A stretch of DNA of 64,000 bases from Strigamia acuminata (Eukaryota > Arthropoda > Chilopoda > Geophilomorpha > Linotaeniidae). The position numbers and the translations under genes were made by a program. The stretch spans positions 11,098,001 to 11,162,000 of the forward strand of contig OX442316.1 of the NCBI GenBank assembly GCA_949358305.1, in the 5' to 3' direction. Within the stretch, counting starts at the first letter, position 1; each line of letters begins with the position of its first letter. The notes beneath the pieces are model-generated. The model searched no databases. It was not told where the DNA came from and saw only the letters and a program-made list of their open reading frames with translations. Positions 36,392 through 47,372 of this stretch are shown here, piece after piece.

Positions 36392-39300
36392 CTGCGAAAC
36401 AAAACCAATCGTATAGACTCAGGAAAATACAGAGGAAAACACCACTCGCTCACTTACCTTTCTTTTTATGCTTTTGTTTTGACGATCTGCGAGCACAAAT
36501 ACATATTAAAATAAGTGCAACCGCAAATATAAAAAGCGTACAAGCAGCTGGCACCACGATTTTTAAATCAAACAAGTTGAGGACATTTGCAGCTGGGATG
36601 TCATTGATCATTTCGATCGGTGTGACAGTCGCTGAAACAAAAACTATGTTAATAAACAAACCGGTATCGATTAGATTATAAACTCGAATCCAACCTCCAG
36701 TCAAAGTCAATGTGGCAAAAGTGTATTCTACCACGGATGGACCGGCATTGTTAAACGCAGACATTCGAAGAACGTACCAAGTGGCAGGAGTTAAATCACG
36801 AATCACCAATCTTTTCTGATCCGGTTTAATGTCACTCGTCGCCATGTACCATTTATTTTGGGACTTGACTCTGTACTCGGTGACAAAATTCAAAATGGGA
36901 CACGTAGCGCTCTTCCAACTGTCCAGCCGAATGGTTATATAAATCGACCCTTCTTCGATCAATTCTTCCTTGGGAGGAATATCAGCGACTGAAACAAAAA
37001 ATAGTTATTCAAATGTAAACATTTCTAATTTTTTTTTATATACCTAGGCCTTTAGTTCGTACAGTTAGTGTTTTTGATTGTTCACTCTGCCCAACTTTAT
37101 TTACGGCTATTACGTACAAGTGGTAATTCGAGCCACATTGTAAATCGTACAATCGATAACCATCCTCTTTTGCTCCGATTTCAATAACTTGCCAAGTCCC
37201 AAATTCTTTTTTAAAATGAAGTAAATAGCCTAAAAAGAAAAAATCATTGACTTTACTATTTATAAACAATGTGTGATTTTTTTTGGTACACACCTACAAT
37301 TGGACTTGCACCTTTAATTCCAACCTTCCATTGCACATCAAGAGTAGTTGTCGTAACCAACGTGACCGCCAAGTTCGGTTTGCTCGGTGGAGCTGGTAAT
37401 AAAAAGAAATATATTTATTCGTTAATTCAATAAGATTCGATTACATTTAAAGTGGATTACAAACCGAGGACGATTAAAGTATAAACAACTTGATCCATTC
37501 CAAAATGATTGCTTAATTTGCAGCTGTAATTTCCCGCGTCTTTTTCTTGAATGTTTGTGATTGTCAAAGATCCATCGGTCGATACGTACAGACGATCACT
37601 TTTATCAACAATCTTTCCCCTCCTGCTCCATTTTCTATCCGGCATTGGAATACCTACGGCTTTACACGGTAACGTAAGTGTGGACTTGACAGCTGTAGCT
37701 GTGATTTCATCGAAAGAAGCTGATTTGGCAGGAACTACGAAGAAAAAAAATGGGCAAAAAATGTTGACTTTTCTGAAATTCAACAACTCTTACTGTTGAT
37801 ATCTCCCGGTGATGCAATTAACACTTGCGATTTTGGACCTTCTCCAATTTTAGTCCAAGCGGTCACCCAGAATCTGTATTGATTTTCCTTTTTCAGACCA
37901 AACACTTCCTGCGAAGTGATGTCTCCTTTGGCGACGTGGATAATACTTTCCTCCCTCTCGTTCTCAACATTGCTGGCATACACAATGTACTTGGTAATTT
38001 GCCCATTCGTGCTGAGTGGAGGTTTCCAAGTGAGCAAAACTGAGTCTGGAGATGAAGGCAAGGCTTTAATGTCCGCAGGAGCGTTCGGAACGTCCTCTAA
38101 AGTGGCGCACATGATTGGTTCGCTTTTGACCCCATTTCCCTTCTTGGTATACGCCAAAACTTGAATACTGTAATTGGTATATTTCTTTAAATCCTGCAAA
38201 GTTATTTTCGGTGTGAAAGCTGATTTGGTTTCGATCACCGGCGTTGCCGTGAACCCGTTTTCGATTGGATGGAAGAGAATTTTGAAACCGCGCAAGATGC
38301 CATTCACGCTTTCTTCAGGCGGGGGTTGCCAAGTCACGTGGATGCTGTATGAATTGAGGACGCTGCATCGTACCTCTTCCGGCGGTTTGGAAGGTACATC
38401 TTCGGCGGTCATGATGATGATTTCTTCAGTCAGAGGACCACGTCCCTCGCCGTTGAATGCCTGTACTACAATAGCGTACTGGATAAACTTTTGTAATTCG
38501 GTGAGTGCAAGTGAAAGACGCTCGGTGAATCCTTCAGGCACGTCGTGTTGGTGGAAAACGTATTCGTCACCACTTCCTGCCACTCTGTAACCAACGTAAT
38601 ATCCCCTGATGTTGCCATTCCAGTGCTCCTTGGAGGGTGGTTTCCAAAATACTTTGACAGTTGTTCCATCGGCAGCTTCGACTTCGACTTCTTCAGGTGC
38701 ACCAGATGGCGCTACAAACATAACACAATGGCAAATATAACTTTGATATTCGCGAAGAGTCGAAATTCTTACCGCGCTGTCTAAAATTTGTTAGTAAATA
38801 CCAAACCGATCAATTACAAAACCACGTCTATCGAGGAAATACTGATAGTCTACGTGAGGGGTCGACAAAACTAAAAACAATTCAGGAGCTAGCATATTTT
38901 TTTGCAAATAATAAGGTAAAAGCTACGTATTTTGAAATGTGACTTTAAAACATTACAAGATTTAAGTAAAAGTAATTAATATTTTAAGAGACGCTAATCC
39001 AAGTAGCAATCAGTCAGCTCCCAGTTATCCTTTCGAAATTGTAATATGTATTCGGTATGTGGATTTCATTTTCCACCAAAATATCTACGAATTAAATTTT
39101 AAAATTCAGGCGCCATGTATTTGTCTACACACTGTACACAACATGCAAACTAGGCTTTAGGATATCTATCCTACCTTCTTCAGCCATGCTGGCTTGAACA
39201 AGATCAGATGCTTCACTCGTTCCTCGATCATTGACAGCGAACAGTCGAAATTCATAATCGGTGGCTGGTTGTAACCCTGTAATAACGACTTTGCTGTGCG

Positions 39301-42300
39301 TTGGATCAACCGAAATATTTTTCCCATCGTCCAACCATTGTTCTATGAAATAAGAAAATTATCTCAACTCCTTATTTTATGTGTTTGTTTTGAATTTACC
39401 TTGTACTTGCTTGTATTGAATGACATATCTTTTTAGAGGACTGTTTCCGTTATACGGCGCCACCCAAATTAATGTCAAGGTTCTGTTCAAAACGTCGTTG
39501 ATTTCAATATTTGATGGAGAATCTGGCGGTTCTTCTACAGTAACTTCAAAAATAGCATCTGCACTGCCGTACACATTTCTGGCTGCACACACGTAGCTTC
39601 CAGAATCGGTTCGCAGTGCAGTATCGACACTCAGCTCCGACGCAAATTTCTCGTCCGAATGAGTCTCTCGTAATTTATACCTCGCATCTTTTCTGTGTAC
39701 TTTGTTTTCATTCACAATCCATGTCACTTGAATTGGTCTGTCCCCTTTCGGATCGCATTCCAATTTAATTGCATCTCCCTTTAGAATGATTCGTCTTTGT
39801 AAGGGATTAGTGAATTTCGGAGGACCTAACAAATTTGAAAATTTTTATATTTCGTCAAACAAGAGCTTGATGATGTCAACTTACGATGCACGATGAGTCG
39901 CACAACTTTACTTAAACCTTGACCAATGCCATTTTGAGCTTCGCAAAAGTAGTAACCATTGTGTTGATCATCGACATGCGATATGTATAATGTTCCGTTT
40001 ACAAAAATAGTATAATCATCACCTTCGCCTAATTTCTTTTTTTTGCCTCTAGGAAATGTTCCTGTTAAAATAGCAGGAAATTAAAACAAAAACAAAGAAA
40101 TTCAAGCGAGCAAAAATAATGCACGGTACCTTGTACTTTCAACCAGGTAATTAATGGTTGGGGGTGACCGCCAGCCAAGCAATGCAAATGTACAGATCCA
40201 CCCAAAAAAGACGACGTATCATTTGGTTCTACCATCCAATAGGCTTGAACTTGAATATGTATAAAGAATTTTAATTAGATTGATAAAAACTAAACGTTAA
40301 TTAAGTAACACTCGTTACCATTAACAGTTAAAGGTGCGGTGTAATTAACGGTAGCAGCTAAATTTTTAGCAACGCAAGTGTATTCTCCAGAGTGAATTGG
40401 CTTCACTTCGGGTATAGTTAAAATGGAGGAATAATCGTCGATGGTCTTCACTTCTACTTGCAAACTTTCATCGAGTGGTTGCCCATCTTTAAGCCAAAGC
40501 AGTTTAATCGGAGCGTCTCCTTGATATACGACGCACGAAATGCGAGCGATGACACCGGCGTAAAGATGTTCCGCTTGGAAGGAAAATGGAATGATATTTG
40601 GCGCAACTGAAAACAAAAATTCCAATTTAATTTTATAACGGAACTAAAATCACACGGAATCGTTACCTAAAACAGCCAAATCCAAACTTTGACTCGCTGA
40701 GTCGCCATCTTTATTACTTGCAACACACGTGTACCGCCCACTATCGGAAGCTCTTTGCACATTGGATATAACTAAAGTGCCGTTTGGAAGAATATCTTGC
40801 CGAAGATTAACCGGCAATTCAGCAGTACCTTTATTTTAAAAGGAGAACATTAAAAATTATTTATATTAAAACTAGTATGGAATTTTTAACCTTTTTTCCA
40901 CAAAATCTTGTCAATTGGATATCCATAATACGCACAATTCAGGTACACGTTGCCCCCAGATGTTGCCGAAATTTTTCCCATACTTCGAACAGCTGGTCTT
41001 CCTTTGGTTATGATAATAAAAAAAATTCATCATAAAGAACTAAACTCGCTGTCAAAAGTAAGACGTTTCGAATTGTGCACACGCATTCCAATTTGCAAAT
41101 ACACTGAGTAAATTGGTCTGATTAAAAGCAAGTCCCGGACCCGGAGCTAACAGCCACACCCACAAGTCATTCCTCCATCCTGCCATCCTCTTTGATGTGT
41201 ACATCCCAAGCATGACTTACCATTCAAACGTACCATAAATATTGAGTCGCGCCCAATGAGAAGTTTTGCCCGCTTTGTTGGCAGCTTCGCAAGTGTAGAG
41301 ACCGCCGTCTTCTGACTTGACACCATTCACGTTCAAGGCACTAACGATTTTTTCAATACCGTCAGTTTGAAGTTCCACCATGTATCGATGAGTTTCTGGC
41401 AATGGCGTGTTATCCAGACGCCACGTCACTCCGGGGATAGGATTTCCTTTAAACGAGCATTTGATGGACACACTGTCACCAATCTGGAGCGTGTGCTCCT
41501 GGAACCCTTCCAACAGTTGTGGAATTCGATCTGAAAGTAAAAGCGATAAAAACGTGAACGTGAAAAAATAATCTTTAACCCTATTGTAATATTAGTCTAT
41601 ACCGCCCATAAATAATGCCGCCGTGGCTTGCACCATGTCGTTGCTATTACTGGCAAAACATTGGTACATTCCCTTGTGGTCTGGGCGGACATAATCGATA
41701 TGCACCGTTTCATTGGCAACTAACAGGTGATGCGACGTGACGAGTGGACGGCCATCTTTGACCCATTCTATTGTCGACACCGGCCAACCGCTTACTTTGC
41801 ACTGTAATTTCAAGCTGGAACCGATTTCTAAAATATGCACCGAAGGAATTAAAGATGCTTTCAATGGCGCTGTGGAAAAGAAATGGTTAAATTGATATGT
41901 GCGACATACAACTGTGGATTCATTGAACGTTACATGAGACGTCGAGGGTGACTTCGGTTTGATCAATATCGACATTATTTTCGGCCCTGCACACATAAAT
42001 TCCCGTGTCAGTGACCATGACAGATTTAATGATAAGTATAGATGATATTTGTGTGAAACGTTCACCCAGATAAATGGATATTAATTGACCATCTCGCCCT
42101 TGGAGGAACCATCTGAATCAATTTATTTTCAAGAAATTATTTTAAACGTCGTGATGAATTTAAACGAGAAAAATGTTACGTGTATTCAGGAAGTGGAAAC
42201 CCTTGTGCTGCACAGGGAAGTATAACAGATTCACCTTCCAGTGCCGTCAATTTTGAATCAGATTCAAACATTTTTGGAGCAACATTTCCTTGTGGTTCTG

Positions 42301-44460
42301 TTCGCACAGAAAAAAGCGTGAGAAACATTTGCACTTGGATTGACAACGCGATAAAACATTCAAACTGCACCTGTCACGAATAAAGTTCCAGCTGTTGTAC
42401 TTTGTCGGATTTCGCCGGTAAATCGGTGCCTGACTTGGCACCTGTAACTCGTTTGAGCATCGTTGTGGTCTACATCTCTGATGTAAAGCTCACCATTTGG
42501 CAATATAGCATACTTTCCATCTTAAAAGACCACAAAAAACGACAAGATCAATTGTAAATAAAATGATAAAATCACTGTGAACCTGGTGTTGGTGAAGCGT
42601 CGATTTTAAAAGCTGAATCTTTTATCCACGCAGTGACATTGACAACGGAGGCCATTAAACTAGACACGCTACATCTAAGCACGGCCGAACTTCCTTTGAT
42701 GGCGTATGTGTCGTATACTTGGAGGTCGTAAACTGGATTCATCACTTGAAATTTAAATTTTTAAAATATTTTTTTTTATATCTCGAAACTTTTATTTTAA
42801 AGCGTGTACTTTCAAACGGGTCGACTACACACCTGCTTTGACGTGCACCAATCTGCTGAGAACGACCCCCACTGGATTTGTGACCACGCACCTATAATCG
42901 ACCGAATGCACATCTTGACGATAATCTTCAGCTCGGAATGGGGGAAACGTGAGTGTGCCGTCAGGCGTCACTTCCCTCAGATTAGGAACATTCCCAACCC
43001 CACTGCCATCAGCCAGCACCCAAGAAACAGTAGGGGGTGGGCTACCCTCGGCTCTACAAACGATTTTATCCCCAGTTGAGTTGGAAAATTCGACAGAATG
43101 AGGGGGTTCCGGCGCAAATCTTGGTCCCAGGAATTCGGACGTTTCCACACAAGTTACTAAGAAGCAAAAGGCTGCAACAAAAATAATACTTGTACCAGAA
43201 AATACATCGTACATTTTAAAATTGTACACAATTCAAAGAGAAACTACTTTTGGCTAAACTACTGCTCATATTGATTCGCACGCAAACCTACAATAACTTG
43301 GGAATATTTCGATTTTCAAACTGTACACAGTTTGAATGGAAAATTTCTTGGAACTAAATCAAGAATAAACAAATTATAGACTACAGTAATTTAAAGTTAG
43401 GGAATGCAGTGAATGTGGATATTTGAAAGAAAGCTGCCATTTATCCTTAAATAAGAAATTTTAACTGTAGCAAACAGCAGTCACAAGTAATAAGGAAAAG
43501 ACGTGCCCATCTAAGTTTTCAAAGGACAGGAAATTAACTTTCTTCCGCAGCAATTCCTAAATGAGGACACGGGTCTATTGATTTGCCAGTGTGTGCTGGT
43601 TGCGAACTAATCTTCGCTGATCAATCAGGTGTCTGCCACTTGACCGCTCTCTTACTAAATGATCCGATAAAATACTACAATCTAGGAAGCAGCAGCCTGC
43701 AAACAGCTAGAAACAATTTAGTTTAGTACTATTATAAACTCAATAACAGCTCTTATTCAAAAACTCACAAAACGGCATAAGAAATTGTAGAAGAGTATAT
43801 TAAAACACATTTGATTAATATAATTTCACATTAACGTAATATCAAGACGAGAAACCAGTGAATTAATTAAAGAAACTGAAATTAGTACATTTAATTATAC
43901 ACCTATTTGGTGCTTGCACTCCTCTTAACAGGTGGGTTTAACAACCTTGGCCTCGGTTCAATTTTCTTCCTGCCATTCTTATTATTATTATTTTTTTTTA
44001 TATTAATGAAAAGATTTTAATCTACATGCATAATTGTGCAATTGTCAAGTTATCTATGAATATTTATATCCATCCTAAAGTGTCTTCATTGCGTGCTGTT
44101 TATGTGTACTCGTAATTGAGTTATTTGATGAATTCATCTTGAGATTAATGATTAGATATATTGATAGACTGAATTTTAACTTTTCATATTCATCAGTGCA
44201 ACAGCACAGCATTGGGTTGCTATGGTATGAGCAACCATCTTCCTTCAGACTTGTGAGATGAAGCACGTTCAGTTGCAGTTGATATGGATTTAAGATACAG
44301 GCAGAAATATTAATTGAAACATTTACAAAATTGGGCTTGCGTATAATAAATTGACTGAAAAATGTCTCTGGGAGATTAGGATAACATAATCATCAAACTT
44401 ACCTGTTAAAATATAAGCATAAAGAGAAGAAACCAGGCAGTGACTAAGGTGGGCTTCCAT
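35364..44460 (-). CDS. Dscam paralogue A, complete, 1805 aa
   Basis: Down syndrome cell adhesion molecule: a homophilic type I membrane receptor of neurons and, in arthropods, haemocytes. Coding exons (5' to 3'): 44460-44403, 43171-42833, 42744-42583, 42520-42371, 42297-42180, 42112-41934, 41869-41603, 41530-41234, 41001-40891, 40828-40667, 40606-40319, 40249-40130, 40061-39885, 39825-39400, 39342-39175, 38711-37794, 37734-37465, 37392-37294, 37229-37044, 36988-36695, 36631-36458, 36391-36206, 35699-35590, 35522-35364. All junctions are GT-AG and in phase (mostly phase 1). Order: signal, Ig1-9, FN1-4, Ig10, FN5-6, TM, tail, the canonical Dscam plan. Only one exon exists for each domain; no mutually exclusive arrays are seen. 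Paralogue B lies upstream in the same direction. Confidence 0.93.
36458..37734 (-). CDS. Dscam A: Ig10, FN5, FN6 and transmembrane segment
   Basis: Ig10 is a single exon (37734-37465, TLPCKAVG, NYSCKLSN). FN5 uses two exons, FN6 one (36988-36695). The TM exon 36631-36458 encodes LKIVVPAACTLFIFAVALIL followed by a basic stop-transfer stretch (RRSSKQKHKKK), so the protein is type I with residues about 1619-1643 in the membrane. FN6 plus TM total 468 coding bases, exactly as in the single fused exon of B. Confidence 0.9.
37794..39825 (-). CDS. Dscam A: Ig9 and FN1-FN4
   Basis: 39825-39400 encodes Ig9 and the first half of FN1 (PPDSPSNIEIND); 39342-39175 completes FN1. One 918-bp exon (38711-37794) encodes FN2, FN3 and FN4 without interruption, with repeated linkers (MTAEDVPSKPPEEV, ATLEDVPNAPADI). 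In paralogue B the same three domains are split into six exons. The long 37794-38711 exon is therefore a sign of clustered intron loss in A. Confidence 0.9.
39885..42744 (-). CDS. Dscam A: Ig2 to Ig8
   Basis: Ig2 residues 133-236 (VYDTYAIKGSSAVLRC), Ig3 237-335 (ALEGESVILPCAAQG), Ig4 336-424 (LKLQCKVSGWPV), Ig5 425-523 (VSIKCSFKGNPI), Ig6 524-614 (GNVYLNCAYYGYP), Ig7 615-710 (APNIIPFSFQAEHLYAG), Ig8 711-809 (VHLHCLAGGHPQP). Each has the Cys pair and the YxC motif. Ig2, Ig3, Ig6 and Ig8 are each split by one intron; Ig4, Ig5 and Ig7 are single exons. In pancrustacean Dscam1 the exons for half of Ig2, half of Ig3 and all of Ig7 are massively duplicated; here each is single. The Ig7 exon is 288 bp, exactly the size of both Ig7 exons in paralogue B. 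Confidence 0.9.
42833..44460 (-). CDS. Dscam A: signal peptide and Ig1, with two possible starts
   Basis: Exon 44460-44403 encodes MEAHLSHCLVSSLYAYILT and splices in phase 1 to 43171, continuing AFCFLVTCVETSE, together a good signal peptide. Alternatively, if the exon is not spliced at 43171 but extended upstream, an in-frame ATG at 43214-43212 gives MYDVFSGTSIIFVA followed by the same residues, also a good signal peptide; a further ATG lies at 43229. Ig1 covers residues about 33-132 with Cys in KIVCRAEG and DYRCVVTN. I prefer the 44460 start because of clean splice signals, but a second promoter within the intron is possible. Confidence 0.75.
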
Positions 44461-47356
44461 CTTAACTGACTTGCTGTGCAGCGAAAACACCCTCTCTGGT
44501 TATCGTCGTGTCCAAGATGGCGTGCCCGCAGATCGTAATGCGAAAGCTAGCGAGTAGTAGCTCGTGAGCAATTGATTTTTCCTCACCAGCTGCATATCAC
44601 CAACGGCACGTTCGAAGTCCCACAAACGACATACCGCTAAAATATATCGCTTAATTTCTGTCAATTAATTTATATCTATATCGATATTTTTCTTTCTTTT
44701 CTTGTAAACTCTCACCTAAAATTGATATAAGCTTAGCAACACTGCGGTGCCTATTCTCATCCCATCTATTTGGTCTTTATGTTACTTGTTTGATGTAAAA
44801 ACCGCAATAAATTGATATCGATTGATTAAAAAAGAAATTTCGATCAATTTTTCCTAATTTCTTACGTTGCTTGTTTTATCAGGAATATTTTCCTCATTTG
44901 TGAATAGAATTGGTGCTTATTACGTTGTCAATACATTTCCGGCAAATAAAAATAGCTAATAATTATATATTTTTGAATGTCTTTAACAGTAGAATATTTC
45001 CTGCCACTGAATTCTTAACGATTTCCGCTACTTTTCACCTCGTCTAAGAGATAAAGTATTTAGATAAATTATTTATGTTTACGGTAGTAGCCGAAAAGAT
45101 GTTAAGTGCTATTCTTAATTTTTCTTCTTTTTTCTTACCCCCAACCGCGGAAGAAAAAAAAAATCTCTTTTTCCCTCAGTCTCCATCTGAAATCAATAAT
45201 GCATCTCTTTCCGGAAATTGTAGCCATGTTCAATGGAGCATCGCATGGATGCTATGATGACTTGCATTTATTACTTTTGTTTCTTTTTACTGATCATGAT
45301 GGTTAAGTAATCGTTACTAGTGTATAGCATATTAAAATTAAATCAGAGATTTATTAAACAATTGAATAGAATTTTATTTTTTCATGTATTACACAATGAA
45401 TTATAATTATTGTTCATTTTGTTTGTTATTTCCATCCAACTAAACCAATATTTTAACATCTTCCGCAGGGTCCACAATGATGTCTTCCACCACGACGATT
45501 TAAGTGCGCAAGATGAAACAAAATTACCTACTGACCTGAAAAGACTTTGAAAGAATATTGAAATTAAGGTAGGAAGACATGAACAAATTAAAACCTATTT
45601 CTAACCTTAACTCTTAAGATTATTTTGGGTTAGTGTGTTTTTGTTTTACAAACTTGCTATCTAGTGTATGAAGTTGTTATCTTTTGCGTTATTACTGTTA
45701 AGATACACGTTTCACTGCCCAAATCACTTGACAGTTGACAGAAGTTGCGAATGTTGTTTCTTTTCTGCTGATTTCCTATAAGACAACATTGTAGTTGTAG
45801 TTTATCCTGAAGTTTGGCTCAGAGCCACTAGCGGGAACCGTTACCCCACTACTCCACCCGCCCCAGGTTCAATTTGGGTTACCTCCCTGAAAATTCGTAA
45901 ACATTCATTTAGCTGTTGATTAGAAATTAAATTTCTCTTAGCGCTGCTCATTTGTATTTCCAATGACTACAAAGTTAGATGAGGTGATTACAATGCTCCG
46001 CGCTCATGTCAAGGACAGTTGCTGCGCAAATAACACTTCCGCGTTATCCACGTACCCGTTAAACAAATGATTTTTCTTGCATTTGCACTTACTTGATTAA
46101 TACAAAACCATGAGCTAATTAGTGATGGGCCGACTGAAAATCAGCAAAATGGGCATGGCGCCAATCATGAGCTTGATGTTCGCGCATCCCAAAAGAAATT
46201 CACTAAATTAACAACACACACGCACGTTTCCATTCGAAATATCATTTAACTACTTTCAAAACAGAACAAATATTCTATTACGCAAATAGTAGGTAAAATA
46301 ATGACTAAAAATATTTGTTTTATGTCCTTCTAGAAACTTACCTGGAGGTTGGTTGGATTGGTGTTTTGATTCCTCTCAACTTTCTTGTTACAAAACGCAC
46401 AATAAAGAAGAAACACATGTACAATAGTGTATCAGAACTGTATTTGTCATTGAACATTTACAAAGGAACGTATAAGTACAAACAGTGACCGGCCCACAGA
46501 TGACAGGAAATGTTTTTTTGACTTCAAATGGAATGATGTGTAATTACCATTTTTTTTCTCGACAATTTGATAAAAGCTTTTTTTTCCTGATATTAATTTT
46601 TTCGTTTCGTGATGATGAGACGTTGATTGTACTATAACAATTCTTGATAAAATCAGACCCAAGATGGAGACGGAGCAAAGAAGATAAGATCCGAGTGAGC
46701 AAGTGATGCACATGATCTCAGGTGCCTGTGGTTTAAGTTTGAATTGGAACAACTTTTGGATGCACGATTATTTCCAGCACGAATGTGTCACACAGGAGAG
46801 GCGACAGAATGGAATGAGATGAATTGGCCTACACAACTCGACTAGAAACGTGATTTAAAATGAAAATATAAAAAAAGTTGCATTTCACGGTTGTTAAAAA
46901 ATAAATAAATAAAAAATAATAAGAAATAATAAAAAATAAAACCAAAACCAAATAATAAATCAAAATCAAAAACACGTTGCGGACAGCATCTGGAGGGGGC
47001 ACTTTGCTGCTGATGCTGAGCCCAAGTGTAGCTCACTAACCAACCAGGGCGCATATTTATCTAATAAACTACGAGTCACAAAGCGCTCACTGATTTGTCT
47101 CTCACACTTGACAAATAAACGATCGAGTCCAGAATTGCTCGAATTGTAGAACTCCCCGATTCGAGAGTAATGGCCGGCGAACTTTTAAAAAAAGGTGAAC
47201 CCATTTGATACGGGTAACAACGCACCTGCAAAGATAAAAACAAACACGCTTGATTGAATTTTGAAGTTGGATAATTTAAAAAATAGCCTACTAATCACCA
47301 TTTATTTGGCCAGCAGCCTTGTGGATTCTCCAATTGAGTTGACCTTATCATCAAGC
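44461..47356. other. Spacer between Dscam A and Dscam B
   Basis: About 2.9 kb. Next to the A start is an A promoter candidate with a CAAGATGGCG word (44513-44522, a YY1-type motif). The remainder is AT-rich with no supported gene. Open frames such as 46447-46752 and 45075-45257 show no domain. A tRNA-like stretch lies near 45815-45890. The B 3' UTR presumably occupies the right-hand part. Confidence 0.4.
45815..45890 (+). other. Possible tRNA-derived SINE fragment
   Basis: The stretch starts TTGGCTCAGAGCCACTAGCGG and ends CCCCAGGTTCAATTTGGG. The first resembles an A-box region, the last a B box (GGTTCAA), about 50 bp apart. The rest has no tRNA fold that I can draw. Weak call. Confidence 0.2.
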
Positions 47357-47372
47357 TTATTTATTCGTTGCA
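47357..47372 (-). CDS. Dscam B: tentative terminal coding segment
   Basis: The acceptor ATTTTGCAG before 47372 leads, with or without the micro-exon, to a few residues (ATNK) and TAA at 47359-47357. This is the first plausible acceptor with a stop downstream of the tail exons. Other terminal exons cannot be excluded because C-terminal exons of Dscam are short and poorly conserved. Confidence 0.35.

Noticed and set aside
36123-36416. 97-codon plus-strand frame
   Set aside because: It is the antisense shadow of the Dscam A tail exon 36206-36391, which fits frame and splice signals.
37825-38784. Several plus-strand frames over the FN2-FN4 exon of Dscam A
   Set aside because: Antisense shadows of a well-supported coding exon.
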